Positions 14,604 through 23,752 of a stretch of 64,000 nucleotides of DNA are shown here, piece after piece (positions within the stretch are counted from its first letter, which is position 1; the number at the start of each line of letters is the position of its first letter). The translations under genes and the position numbers were made by a program. Below the pieces are notes generated by a model. That model was not told where the DNA came from. It saw nothing but the letters and a program-made list of their open reading frames with translations, and made no database searches. Source of the stretch: Chryseobacterium herbae (lineage in GTDB: Bacteria; Bacteroidota; Bacteroidia; Flavobacteriales; Weeksellaceae); assembly GCF_025154075.1 (NCBI RefSeq), contig NZ_JAOAMU010000005.1, positions 303,749-367,748 of the forward strand. Reading direction: 5' to 3'.

Positions 14604-16328
14604 ATGAAACTGAAATACTTCTTAATTTTCCTAAGCACATCCTTATTTTTAGCTCAAAACTCATTTCAGACCCCTTTTGAAAAAGGAAACGGAAACCAAA
14701 CAGTGACCTACGATGAAATGAATGCCTATTATCAGGATCTGGCTCAGCATTTCAACACCATTCAGTACCTTAAAAAAGGAGAAGATGACAATGGAAAACC
14801 CATTTACGTTGTTATTTACAATCCTTTCCCTGAAAAAGATCTCGATAAACTGAGAAAAAATAAAGCTGTTTTATTCGTGAACAACGGAATTCATCCCGGC
14901 GAACCGGATGGAATAGATGCTACGATGATGCTCATGCGGGATCTTGCTACCGGAAAGGTAAAAACACCTCAGAATTTTATTGTTGCCGCTATTTCTGCCT
15001 ATAATGTGAGCGGAATGCTGAATAGAGGGTCTTTCTCCAGAGCCAATCAAAATGGTCCGGAACAGTATGGTTTCAGAGGAAATGCCAGGAACTATGACCT
15101 GAACAGAGATTTCATTAAAGCAGATTCAAAAAACGCCAGAAGTTTTCAGAGTATTTATCAGTGGCTGCAGCCGGATGTTTTTATAGATAATCATGTGAGC
15201 AATGGAGCTGATTACCAATATACTTTCACCTACATTTCTACCTTTAAAGAACGTCTTGGAAATACATTGGGCGCTTACTTTTACAATGATTATCAGGTCA
15301 AAAACCTTGATGCGATGAAGAAGTTGGGCTACGAAAGCACGCCTTATGTAAATATCCATGGTGATATCCCTGATGAAGGATTTGCTGCTTTTGAAGATTC
15401 TCCGCGATATTCTACAGGATATACTTCTCTGTTTAATTCTTTGGGAACGGTTCCTGAAACGCATATGCTGAAGCCTTATGACAAAAGGGTAGATGCAACG
15501 TACAAATACATGCTGGTGAACCTCCAGAATCTGGACAATGATTACAAAAAAGTAAAGCAGCTTCGCATCGACAATTTGAAACAGTACAAAGCCGGAATGC
15601 AATATGGAATCCGTTGGAAAATAGATTCTACACAGTTTTCTACCATGGATTTCAAAGGCTACGAGGGAAGTTATAAACCAAGTGAAATTTCCGATAAACC
15701 GAGGCTGTATTACGATATAAATAAACCTTTTACCAAGAAGATCAAACTCTTCATGACAGCCGTTCCTACAGGATACATCACGATTCCTAGATATTATGTT
15801 GTTCCACAATCCCAGTACCGTGTGATTGAAGAGCTGAAAAGAAATAAAATTCTGATGACTGCTCTTAAAAAGGACAGCACAACAGCGGTTGAGTCTTATA
15901 AGATCAAAGATTTCAAAACGGTGAAAAACCCATACGAAGGACATTATCTTCATTACGATACAAGTGTGGAAGTAGCCAAAAGAAACCAGACTTTCTTGGC
16001 CGGAGATTATTTAATTCCAACCGATCAGCCTGGTGTTAAATATATTATTGAAACACTTGAACCTGAAGCTTTAGACTCATTTTTTAACTGGAATTTATTT
16101 GATGGAATTCTGGCTCAAAAAGAATATTATTCAGCCTATATTTTTGAAGATACCGCTTCAGAATTATTGAAGACCGATAAAAAATTAAAAGACGCTTTTG
16201 AGGCGAAAAAAGCATCAGATAAAAAATTTGCTGATGACGGAACAGCCCAGCTGGACTGGATCTACAGAAATTCTCCTTACTTCGAAGAAAAAACATTCAG
16301 ACAGTATCCGGTTTACAGAATATTATAA
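14604..16328 (+). CDS. Secreted M14-family zinc carboxypeptidase
   Basis: Encodes 574 residues with a signal peptide (MKLKYFLIFLSTSLFLAQ). The zinc-site HPGEPDG (about residue 98) gives the HxxE pair, and the third ligand is likely the His of DNHVSNGADY (about residue 196). The GTVPETHML segment may carry the catalytic Glu. M14 enzymes remove C-terminal residues from peptides; long, secreted flavobacterial members are thought to act on peptides in the periplasm or outside the cell. It is a single-gene unit with its own -7 box and no linkage to the ADP-ribose operon. Confidence 0.88.
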   Translation: MKLKYFLIFLSTSLFLAQNSFQTPFEKGNGNQTVTYDEMNAYYQDLAQHFNTIQYLKKGEDDNGKPIYVVIYNPFPEKDLDKLRKNKAVLFVNNGIHPGEPDGIDATMMLMRDLATGKVKTPQNFIVAAISAYNVSGMLNRGSFSRANQNGPEQYGFRGNARNYDLNRDFIKADSKNARSFQSIYQWLQPDVFIDNHVSNGADYQYTFTYISTFKERLGNTLGAYFYNDYQVKNLDAMKKLGYESTPYVNIHGDIPDEGFAAFEDSPRYSTGYTSLFNSLGTVPETHMLKPYDKRVDATYKYMLVNLQNLDNDYKKVKQLRIDNLKQYKAGMQYGIRWKIDSTQFSTMDFKGYEGSYKPSEISDKPRLYYDINKPFTKKIKLFMTAVPTGYITIPRYYVVPQSQYRVIEELKRNKILMTALKKDSTTAVESYKIKDFKTVKNPYEGHYLHYDTSVEVAKRNQTFLAGDYLIPTDQPGVKYIIETLEPEALDSFFNWNLFDGILAQKEYYSAYIFEDTASELLKTDKKLKDAFEAKKASDKKFADDGTAQLDWIYRNSPYFEEKTFRQYPVYRIL

Positions 16329-16861
16329 AATTTTTATAGATGAAATCTGTTGGATTCAACATGATACTCCACATGTCCTATCATATTCTTTTGTCTTGAA
16401 ACAAAAGAATCAAAAATTCAAGACCTGGAAACTTCCGCTAAAAATAAATACTGTTCTCTAAAAATTCTAAAACTTGCGCGGAGTTACTATTTCTGCTTCG
16501 TTTCGGGGACGGTCCCGCGCTTCGGACAGTAGAATTTTCTTAACGTTCACAGCATTTATTTTCTTAACGCTCCACTTTCCTATGTCAAATTGTAACGGTT
16601 GTAAAATCGATTCTCCCCAAACTTTGTATTATATCAGCAGCTTTAAATTTTATCGCAGGTAAAATCCTCGCGCCTTAACAACGCATTGGATGAAAAAGAA
16701 TAGCGTCCTTGCGATTTTGTAACAAAAAAATATGATTAATATATTGACAATCAGTGATTAATTTCCAGGTTTTTCACGCGTGCATAAAGGGTGTTTTTCC
16801 TTGTAAATTTAATACATACTCTGCCGAAATTTGCTTTATAAAACCAATAAAAACTATAGTT
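16329..16861. other. 533-bp gap with a conserved-looking hairpin element
   Basis: No convincing gene. A perfect 9-bp stem (16386-16394 with 16401-16409, loop CTTGAA) is followed by an Asn/Lys-codon-like AT-rich stretch and a GC-rich patch around 16475-16530 with a short GGGAC/GTCCC inverted repeat. The hairpin and the following CAAAAATTCAAGAC resemble a noncoding element I have met in other Bacteroidetes intergenic regions. The identification is from memory and not verified. A 62-codon frame at 16474-16662 shows no protein-like character. Confidence 0.4.
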
Positions 16862-17143
16862 ATGGCCACTAAAAAGCAATTTTTCGTTTCACTGGAAGGC
16901 GTAGATCTTACAGATGAGCAGTTGAAAAACATCGACAGAGGAATTCAGAGTGTAGTTCTTTCCGAACTTTCGAAGATTGACAATACCCAGGCTTTCGGAG
17001 CTCACAGAGACTTCAAAGGATTGGTTCGACCCTTGAAAATTAAAGACTGGTTTCCATGGGGAATCATTATTTTCAAACCGGGAATTGATATTCAGAGCCA
17101 GTTGAAAGACATCCAGGTTCAAATAAAAAGCTATGGAGGCTAA
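16862..17143 (+). CDS. Short protein of unknown function, 93 aa
   Basis: Encodes 93 residues beginning MATKKQFFVSLEGVDLTDEQLKNIDRGIQ, an extended strand then an amphipathic helix (residues 16-40), followed by a mixed region with FPWGIIIFKPGI. No family is recognised. It overlaps the next gene by 11 bases, so the two are translated together. The conserved-looking hydrophobic helix after a short N-terminal strand vaguely resembles a peptide-precursor leader, but the remaining 50 residues do not look like a core peptide. The start at 16862 is preferred to upstream non-ATG codons. Confidence 0.65.
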   Translation: MATKKQFFVSLEGVDLTDEQLKNIDRGIQSVVLSELSKIDNTQAFGAHRDFKGLVRPLKIKDWFPWGIIIFKPGIDIQSQLKDIQVQIKSYGG

Positions 17144-17543
17144 TTCCAATTCTTCAAAAAAGAGGTGTCCCAGTTATGTAGGAAAAGTTGGGGCACAGCT
17201 TTTTGGAGTGGTTGACAAAGACGGGAAGGTACACTTCATAACACCGCTCACCGTCACAGAAGAGTTCCTGGAGCTGAATAAGGATCAAAACAGTCTCGAA
17301 CAGAGATTCCGGTTTACAGGAAAATGCGTTGAAAAAGGCTGCGGCCAATGGAACGCCGAAGAATCCAAATGTTCTTTATCTCAGAAAGTTCAGAATCTGG
17401 ATACACATAAAGAAAAGGAGCTGTTCTTCTGCCCGATCCGGTCTCAGTGCAGATGGTTTTCACAGGACGGAAAAGAAGCCTGTTTTTCATGCAACGAAGT
17501 CACGAGAAATATGGAGGAACTGCTGGTCAATACACAACAATAA
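17133..17543 (+). CDS. Eight-cysteine protein of unknown function
   Basis: Encodes 136 residues with eight Cys at 12, 65, 70, 80, 100, 106, 117 and 120 (CX4CX9C, then CX5CX10CX2C). The N-terminal part has GAQLFGVVDKDGKVHFITP, a strand-rich segment. The Cys pattern fits one or two metal sites (Zn or Fe-S). It is coupled to the 93-aa gene by an 11-base overlap and convergent with a JmjC/cupin gene. The function is unknown; an electron-transfer or substrate-presenting role for an iron enzyme is only a guess. Confidence 0.7.
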   Translation: MEANSNSSKKRCPSYVGKVGAQLFGVVDKDGKVHFITPLTVTEEFLELNKDQNSLEQRFRFTGKCVEKGCGQWNAEESKCSLSQKVQNLDTHKEKELFFCPIRSQCRWFSQDGKEACFSCNEVTRNMEELLVNTQQ

Positions 17544-17575
17544 AAAAAGACGCTTCTCATTGAAACGTCTTTTTG
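17543..17575. terminator. Bidirectional terminator between convergent genes
   Basis: AAAAAGACG (17544-17552) pairs with CGTCTTTTT (17566-17574), with an extra TTC/GAA pairing in the loop. A runs and T runs flank it on both sides, so it can serve the plus-strand unit and the minus-strand cupin gene. Confidence 0.8.
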
Positions 17576-17577
17576 TT

Positions 17578-18459
17578 TTATTTTGGTAAGCCTCTTTTCA
17601 GGGCCGATTCTGCGATTTTGACGGCTGCTTTTTCTTTCCAGTCCATGTATGTATTTTTAAAATTGGACTTCATAATATCATCAAACTTACGCTGTACGGT
17701 CAGATTCCAGATGGAGTGAACTTTCACGGCCCAGGACTTGTCCCATGCCCTTAAAGAAATAGAGAAACTTCCGTCCAGATACTTCATCCAGTGCCACCAT
17801 CCCGTAGGCATAAAAAGCGTATCACCATGTTCCAGGAAACATTCAATTCCCTCTATACCATCTAAGGCAGGATATTTCTCAAAATCAGGATTGTCGATAT
17901 CATAATCTTCCAGTGCATAGGTGGCGTATGGAAGTCTGTATAGTCTTTCTTTCCATTTATGTTCAAACAGTTTCACGTGCTTTCTTCCATTAAAGTGCGT
18001 GTGAAATATATGCGCCATATCAATATCGAAATGAAGGAATGTTACTGAGCTTTTCCCACCAAAAAACATAGATGGATATTTATCCAAGAAACCACCCATA
18101 AGTTCTTTTGGCGCAATAAAATCGTCCATCAATTTATTGGCGTGTTTGATCGGGTCAAAAAAGAAAATTCTAAGATCGGTAGGCTCTCTCTGAATAAGAT
18201 CTATATAATCTCCGAACATCATTTTTGTAGTGGGCGTATTAATGGGAGCACCAGGATCGGCTTTTTTAGAATTGTAAAGAGGAACTTCTACATCACCTAC
18301 CACTTCCTTTACATAATCCATAGTCCACTTCTGATAAGCAGGCCATTTTCTTGCCATATTTTTAATGACAACGGGCCTTCTGGGCTTTAGATATTTTTCC
18401 ATAAACTCTTCCTGAGTAATATCATCTACAACATCTATAGGCTTTAAAATAATTCCCAT
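17578..18459 (-). CDS. JmjC/cupin_8-type Fe(II) dioxygenase-like protein
   Basis: Encodes 293 residues. The iron-binding HxD...H is visible: HFDIDMAH (about residues 143-150) and the distal His in FMPTGWWHW. The N-terminal PVVIKNMARKWPAYQKW is typical of cupin_8 proteins, which hydroxylate protein side chains using 2-oxoglutarate. The C-terminal 60 residues form basic helices. A -7 box TAATTTTG on the minus strand (18485 to 18478) lies about 20 bases before the ATG. The target protein is unknown; the neighbouring eight-Cys protein or 93-aa protein could be considered. Confidence 0.85.
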   Translation of the reverse strand: MGIILKPIDVVDDITQEEFMEKYLKPRRPVVIKNMARKWPAYQKWTMDYVKEVVGDVEVPLYNSKKADPGAPINTPTTKMMFGDYIDLIQREPTDLRIFFFDPIKHANKLMDDFIAPKELMGGFLDKYPSMFFGGKSSVTFLHFDIDMAHIFHTHFNGRKHVKLFEHKWKERLYRLPYATYALEDYDIDNPDFEKYPALDGIEGIECFLEHGDTLFMPTGWWHWMKYLDGSFSISLRAWDKSWAVKVHSIWNLTVQRKFDDIMKSNFKNTYMDWKEKAAVKIAESALKRGLPK

Positions 18460-18953
18460 TCTATAAATTTTATGTTACAAAATTATTAAATAAATATATA
18501 TGAATCAGTGTTTAAGTTTTTTTTAATCTATGATTCAAATCACTTTTAACTATTTAGACTAAATAAAAATATTAAAAATTATTCTTTTGTTGAAACTCCT
18601 TGCTTATTCCCTATTATAAGACAATCTTTTTTCGGAAAATGTTACGCAGAAGTAAAATAAAATGAATTGATTCGATATAAATTTAATGATAAGATTTTAA
18701 AGAATTGATATACCAAACGAATTTTAAGAATAAAATTCACAGACTTCTTTTTAAAACGCATGGGCCCTGATCTTTAATTCAATAACCTTCTGTCTACACT
18801 ATTTTTTTAAAATTTCCACCAAAAGATTGGCGATATGAAAAATATAACTATGTTTGTAGTGATAAAGCGTTTAACTTTTATCTTTAAAATACATCTTTAT
18901 AAAAAGTGTAACAAAAAACATAAGCTACGAACTAATTAGGCAAATAATAAATT
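18460..18953. other. 494-bp AT-rich divergent promoter region
   Basis: Holds the minus-strand -7 box of the cupin gene (CAAAATTA at 18478-18485, i.e. TAATTTTG on the minus strand) and, at the right end, the promoter of the beta-barrel gene (TTTG 18853-18856, 22-bp spacer, TATCTTTA 18879-18886). Between them I see nothing but AT-rich sequence with no open frame of note. Confidence 0.5.
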
Positions 18954-21632
18954 ATGAAAAGAAAGATATCTTTATTTCTGATGCTTTTTTTTACAGTGCT
19001 CACTTTTGCACAGAAAACAGTTTCAGGAAAAATAACCGATGAAGACGGATCCCCTGTTGCAAGCGCCAGCGTTACCATAGAAGAACCGGGTAAAGATGCT
19101 ATTCTGGCTTATGGAATCACCAATTCTAAAGGGGAATATAAAGTTACCTTTACTTCCGCAGAATCTAATGTAGATCTGAAAGTAAAGGCTTTCAACCAAA
19201 AACCCCTGACAAAACAGATCAGCAACAGCGATCAGAGCCTGACTTTCAAAATGCAGTCTGAAGCTACAGAAATAAAGGAAGTACAGCTGAAAACCAAGAT
19301 GATCACCGCAAGAGGAGATACCATTTCCTATGATCTGAAGGCTTTTGACCACAAAAATGACCGGACACTTGCCGATGTAATGCGAAAAATTCCGGGCATC
19401 GAAGTCAATAAAGACGGAACCATTCTTTATCAGGGAAATGCCATCAACAAATTCTATGTGAATGGGAAAGACCTTATGGAAGGCGGCTACGGAACGATCA
19501 ATAACTCGCTTCCAAAAGATGCGGTGCAGAAAGTGGAGGTTCTTGAAAACCACCAACCGGTAAAAATATTACAGGATAAAGTACCTTCTGATCAGGCAGC
19601 CATCAATATCAAACTGAAAAATTCCGTTACCATGACCGGAAGAGGTGAAGTGGGAACCGGTTTTGGAGATCCATGGCTATGGAATGTTAAGCTTACTCCA
19701 ATGTTTTTCGGACAGAAAAGCCAGTGGGTGGTGAACTACAAGACCAATAATATGGGTGAACAGGTGGAAAATGAAGGAAATATTCTTGCTTTTGGAAACA
19801 GATTCGAAGGACGAAGAATTAATGCTTCTCAAAATGACTGGCTGAATGTAGAAAATGCAAGCACACCAAGTCTTCCGGTAAAAAGATATTTAATGAACAA
19901 CGTGCATTATCTGTCTGCAAACTATCTGACCAACATTGATAAAAAGAAAGAATGGGAGCTTAAAGCCAATGCAAACTACACCAATAATGCAGTGGAGAGA
20001 GAATCTTACAGCCAGACTGATTATTTCGGAGGAAGCTCTAATTACATCAATATTCTTAATAATTTTTATACCGATAAAGCAAAAGGAGAATTGATATTTA
20101 CAAAAAATGCCAAGAAGGGATTCTTTAAAAATACAACAAGTTTCTCTCAGTATTGGAATGCAGACCGGGGGATTGTTGACAGAACAGACGTGAAAAATGG
20201 CAAACTGAGACAAGCGGATGAGGCGGTAGAATCTCCTACCACATCATTTCAAAACTCATTGAGTACGATCATCCCGTGGAAAGAAAAGATGGTGAATGTA
20301 TTATCTTATGTGAGTTATCAGACAGACAAACAAAATCTGGAAGTTTCCCCTTCTTCTTATTTAGGAATTCCGGGATTTACACCTTCAGCAAGTAGTGATT
20401 TTGTTCGTCAGAATCTAAGACTTAAAACTTTAGAAGCCAATCATTCTGCAAATATTAGTTTTTCAGCGAAAGGATGGACATTTACTCCGGAAGTCGGGTT
20501 TAATTTTAAAACAACAGATCTGGTTTCAGACCTGTCAAATATTACAACAACAGGAGTGCTTCCATCACAATATAGTAATGATCTGAAATATACCACGGCA
20601 ACACCTTATGGAAGCTTAGGGTTAAACTATAAGAGCGAATCCTGGATGTTGTATGCCAACGTTCCTGTAAATTCTAATAACATTAAAGCAGAAGACCCGT
20701 TAAGAAATGTTTCAAAAACAGTAAATAAAGTTACTTTTGAACCCAATATCTTTGCACAGTACTCTTTTGCTTCTTTCTGGAAAGCGTCGGTGAGTGCTAA
20801 TATCAATAATAATTTTGGAGAAATAAACACAGCTTACTCAGGATTTCTGATGACTTCACCAAGCGGAATTAACGCGATGGACATCAATAATCCAATTCCT
20901 CAGAATAACAATAAATCCGCAGGAACAAGAATAGAGTACAGAAATCCATTGAATAATTTATTCTTTAATGTGAGTTATAGATTTTCTGATGCCAAAAGAA
21001 ACCTGATCTCTAACCCTATAATCAATGAAGCGGGATACAGCATTATGCAATATATAGAGCAGGATAACCATATTTTAAATAATGGATACAATGCCGAAGT
21101 AGGAAAATATTTTCCGAAATTTAAGACCAATGCTTCATTAAGCTACAGCAACAATACGGCAAAGTCTGATGCTTTTTTAAATAATGAATCTTATACGAAT
21201 AACAACAATGGCCAGTCTTATGGTGTTAAATTCAACAATACCTATTTCAGCTGGATGAGCGTAGATTATAATGCAAGTATTTCCAGAACAAAACAAACCA
21301 GTACAGGAAGGATCAACTCAAGCGCTATCAGAACAGGATTTACACATAATCTTGGAGTGTTTTTCTACCCTGTTGAAAATCATACGATTGGGTTTAATTG
21401 GGATCAGATCAATACCAATGCCGCTGATCAGAAATACCGCAATGGATTCTACGATGTTTCTTATCAGTTTACATGGTCTAAAAAGAAAATTGATTTCGAG
21501 CTTAAATGGATGAATATTGCGAACAAAAAAGTATTCGAAACCTATGATATCAATACCACAAATATTACGTTTACAAGATATCAGCTACGTCCAAGCCAGG
21601 TGATGTTTACCGTAAAATTCAACTTTAAGTAA
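18954..21632 (+). CDS. Outer-membrane beta-barrel protein with CarboxypepD_reg-like domain
   Basis: Encodes 892 residues: a signal peptide (ending TFAQ), a CarboxypepD_reg-like domain (GKITDEDGSPVASASVTIEE, residues 24-100), a plug-like region (VMRKIPGIEVNKDGTILYQG), and a long C-terminal barrel of alternating strands rich in Asn, Tyr and Phe, ending with a terminal aromatic strand (MFTVKFNFK). This fits the OMP_b-brl_3 family, relatives of TonB receptors that are usually paired with GLPGLI proteins. Such a protein is found at 22454. The ligand is unknown. Confidence 0.88.
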   Translation: MKRKISLFLMLFFTVLTFAQKTVSGKITDEDGSPVASASVTIEEPGKDAILAYGITNSKGEYKVTFTSAESNVDLKVKAFNQKPLTKQISNSDQSLTFKMQSEATEIKEVQLKTKMITARGDTISYDLKAFDHKNDRTLADVMRKIPGIEVNKDGTILYQGNAINKFYVNGKDLMEGGYGTINNSLPKDAVQKVEVLENHQPVKILQDKVPSDQAAINIKLKNSVTMTGRGEVGTGFGDPWLWNVKLTPMFFGQKSQWVVNYKTNNMGEQVENEGNILAFGNRFEGRRINASQNDWLNVENASTPSLPVKRYLMNNVHYLSANYLTNIDKKKEWELKANANYTNNAVERESYSQTDYFGGSSNYINILNNFYTDKAKGELIFTKNAKKGFFKNTTSFSQYWNADRGIVDRTDVKNGKLRQADEAVESPTTSFQNSLSTIIPWKEKMVNVLSYVSYQTDKQNLEVSPSSYLGIPGFTPSASSDFVRQNLRLKTLEANHSANISFSAKGWTFTPEVGFNFKTTDLVSDLSNITTTGVLPSQYSNDLKYTTATPYGSLGLNYKSESWMLYANVPVNSNNIKAEDPLRNVSKTVNKVTFEPNIFAQYSFASFWKASVSANINNNFGEINTAYSGFLMTSPSGINAMDINNPIPQNNNKSAGTRIEYRNPLNNLFFNVSYRFSDAKRNLISNPIINEAGYSIMQYIEQDNHILNNGYNAEVGKYFPKFKTNASLSYSNNTAKSDAFLNNESYTNNNNGQSYGVKFNNTYFSWMSVDYNASISRTKQTSTGRINSSAIRTGFTHNLGVFFYPVENHTIGFNWDQINTNAADQKYRNGFYDVSYQFTWSKKKIDFELKWMNIANKKVFETYDINTTNITFTRYQLRPSQVMFTVKFNFK

Positions 21633-21655
21633 TAATAAAGAAAACCATAAAATAG

Positions 21656-21687
21656 AAAAACCAATCTCTGCACGAGATTGGTTTTTT
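21656..21687 (+). terminator. Rho-independent terminator after beta-barrel gene
   Basis: A 13-bp perfect stem (21656-21668 with 21674-21686, loop TGCAC), core CCAATCTC, followed by a T run. It separates the barrel gene from the convergent DinB gene. Confidence 0.88.
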
Positions 21688-21708
21688 GTTTGAGATATAT
21701 TCTGTTTT

Positions 21709-22206
21709 CTAAAAGCTTTGCTGATCAGCTGTAGGACCGTAGCTTCCTGGAAGAGCGATGTCGTTCAGCCTGTAATAAACACCCAACTGTGCCCTGTGAT
21801 GCGTGATCTGGTTCAACGAGTGACGAATGGAGCCATACTTCGTCCATTTGGCCACTTCATGACCGTTATTTTTTAAAGCCCAGTATTCGTTGAGGTCTTC
21901 TTCTTTAGCATTACCAAGAGACTCCTGTGCCGATTTAAAATTCTCATCAAGTGTCTGCAAAAGATCTTCTTTGGTAGAAAGATTTTTAGGCTGAAAATCT
22001 CCATTGGCAAAATCAACCTCCGAAGTTTTCAGTATCGTGTCCGGCCATCCGAAAATCTCAGAAATGTGAGTGGCCAGAGGCATTAGTTTCATGCTTTTGT
22101 CATGAGGAGCATAGTCGTTTTTTCCTTCAGGATAAGCCTCTAAGAACTTTCTGGTCGTCTGATACTCGGTTTCAAACTCGTCTTTAAATTGTGATAAAGT
22201 GTCCAT
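21709..22206 (-). CDS. DinB/DUF664-type four-helix protein
   Basis: Encodes 165 residues with the DinB-like pattern of three metal-binding His: one in LATHISEIFGW (about residue 47) and two in THHRAQLGVYYR near the C-terminus. DinB-like proteins are four-helix bundles, many binding Zn or Ni, including thiol-dependent transferases such as bacillithiol S-transferase and mycothiol-linked isomerase. The specific reaction cannot be read here. It sits on the opposite strand between a barrel gene and its likely GLPGLI partner, splitting a pair that is usually adjacent. Confidence 0.82.
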   Translation of the reverse strand: MDTLSQFKDEFETEYQTTRKFLEAYPEGKNDYAPHDKSMKLMPLATHISEIFGWPDTILKTSEVDFANGDFQPKNLSTKEDLLQTLDENFKSAQESLGNAKEEDLNEYWALKNNGHEVAKWTKYGSIRHSLNQITHHRAQLGVYYRLNDIALPGSYGPTADQQSF

Positions 22207-22453
22207 ACTGTTTTGTTTTTTAAGTACTTAAAGATAAGTCTTTTGGGGCGTAAAATGTTTTAACGGAATGATAATTTTAAGACGGACTCAGTGAGTGGAG
22301 TATTATAATCACAGGAACATTAAAATTGAACCTGAATAAATTAGTCCCGGTACGGTGTTGATATTCAGTGATTTACAAAGCGCCGGATGAATTTTTGAAA
22401 AAAAACTGTAACATATTTCATCAAATGATAACTAATTAGTAAACATTATCACA

Positions 22454-23362
22454 ATGAAAAATCTATTTTCTGTATTCTTTATTGCTCTTTTTGCCCTGGC
22501 ATCTGCGCAGGATTCAAAAGAATCAAAAGAAACAGCAAACCGTTTCTTTTACGAACTTACTTTTAAGCCGAAGAAAGATTCTGCAAAGCTTGATAAAGTA
22601 GTTGCTATTTTGGATATTACAGGTAAGAAATCTATTTATCAGGATTATACGATTCCGGCTCAGGACTCAATTATTAAAATTGCAGTTGAAGAAATGGAAA
22701 AAACAAAAAGCTGGAAAGATGTAACAAAATTGATCAAGATGCCTAAGTTTGCTTATAAAATCGTTAAGACTTATCCGGAAATGAAGGAGCAATATCTCGA
22801 CAGAGTGGGTATGAATCTATTTGGATATGATGATGATGTCAAATTCAACTGGAATATTTTATCAGAAAAAGAAAAAGTAGGAGAATATAATACGCAAAAA
22901 GCGACTACCGAATTTGGAGGAAGAAAGTGGACCGCGTGGTTTAGTACGGATATTCCTTTTCAGGATGGACCTTACAAATTTTATGGACTTCCAGGCTTAA
23001 TTGTTAAAATTGAAGACTCAGAGAAGAACTATTCCTGGAAACTAAGTGGTAATAAAAAGATGGCAAATTATGAGGAAATGACATATTCAGATAAAATAAA
23101 TTCAAAATATGGAGTATCTCATAATGTAACGCCAACTACAAAAGAGAAATTTGAAAAGGCTTATGCAAGCTTTAAACAGGATCCACTGGCAGAAACACGT
23201 CAGAGAGTTACACCGGAAATGATGAGTATGAAAATGCCAGGATCAGATGTGACAATTGGCGAGATGATGAAGAAGCAGGAAAAAATTGCTAAAGATTTTT
23301 TTAAATCAAATGATAATCCAATAGAAATCTCTTCTCAAACTCCCGAGAAAAAGAAAAAATAG
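22454..23362 (+). CDS. GLPGLI family secreted protein
   Basis: Encodes 302 residues with a signal peptide (MKNLFSVFFIALFALASAQ) and the diagnostic motif YGLPGLIVKIED near residue 177. The tail is Lys-rich. GLPGLI proteins occur in Bacteroidetes next to TonB-linked outer-membrane proteins; their role is unproven but thought to be in assembly or uptake with the barrel. The likely partner is the barrel gene at 18954, now separated by the DinB gene. It ends at a strong hairpin terminator. Confidence 0.9.
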   Translation: MKNLFSVFFIALFALASAQDSKESKETANRFFYELTFKPKKDSAKLDKVVAILDITGKKSIYQDYTIPAQDSIIKIAVEEMEKTKSWKDVTKLIKMPKFAYKIVKTYPEMKEQYLDRVGMNLFGYDDDVKFNWNILSEKEKVGEYNTQKATTEFGGRKWTAWFSTDIPFQDGPYKFYGLPGLIVKIEDSEKNYSWKLSGNKKMANYEEMTYSDKINSKYGVSHNVTPTTKEKFEKAYASFKQDPLAETRQRVTPEMMSMKMPGSDVTIGEMMKKQEKIAKDFFKSNDNPIEISSQTPEKKKK

Positions 23363-23392
23363 AACATTCATATCAACTAAATTATATTTTTG

Positions 23393-23430
23393 AATCAACC
23401 CAGATACAGTCATGTATTTGGGTTGATTTC
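23393..23430 (+). terminator. Terminator after GLPGLI gene
   Basis: A 15-bp stem with one G-T pair (23393-23407 with 23414-23428, loop AGTCAT), core AATCAACCCA, followed by TTCTTT. Confidence 0.8.
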
Positions 23431-23447
23431 TTTCATGCCTGTCGTTA

Positions 23448-23477
23448 TTTAGATTAAATTTAAATAGCGTATATTTG
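23448..23477 (+). promoter_or_regulatory. feo promoter
   Basis: The -7 box TATATTTG (23470-23477) with a TTTA at 23448-23451 (18-bp spacer). It lies just upstream of the TTG start of feoA and supports that start. No Fur-box-like palindrome is obvious to me. Confidence 0.6.
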
Positions 23478-23497
23478 CCCTTACAAAAAAGCAGGTT

Positions 23498-23752
23498 TTG
23501 AAAGAGAAGGACTTACATAAATTAAGCACATTCCCTAAAAACAAAATGGGGAAGATTTTGGGCTATGATAACGATCACCTGAAAATGCCTAACAAGATTA
23601 TAGAAATGGGGCTTCTGCCGGAAACAATTTTCAGAATATTGTACCAGGCGCCGTTCAATGGTCCTATGTATGTAGAATTTGGAGAGGAAAAAAGCCGAAT
23701 CGCTCTACGTGAAGAAGAGGGAAATTATATCATTGTTGAAGAATTGAATTAA
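23498..23752 (+). CDS. feoA: FeoA-like SH3 domain protein
   Basis: Encodes 84 residues, a FeoA-size small beta-barrel: KMGKILGYDNDHLKMPNKIIEMGLLPETIFRILYQAPFNGPMYVEFGEEKSRIALR. FeoA supports ferrous iron uptake by FeoB at the inner membrane. The start is TTG at 23498, about 20 bases after the -7 box; the next ATG (codon 17) would cut the first strand. The stop overlaps the feoB start by one base. Confidence 0.85.
   Translation: MKEKDLHKLSTFPKNKMGKILGYDNDHLKMPNKIIEMGLLPETIFRILYQAPFNGPMYVEFGEEKSRIALREEEGNYIIVEELN

Noticed and set aside
15126..15953. 275-codon minus-strand frame inside the M14 peptidase
   Set aside because: It lies wholly antisense to a well-supported gene, with low-complexity translation; a shadow frame.
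16474..16662. Possible 62-aa protein in the gap after the M14 peptidase
   Set aside because: No protein-like composition, no start signal, and it overlaps a probable noncoding repeat element.
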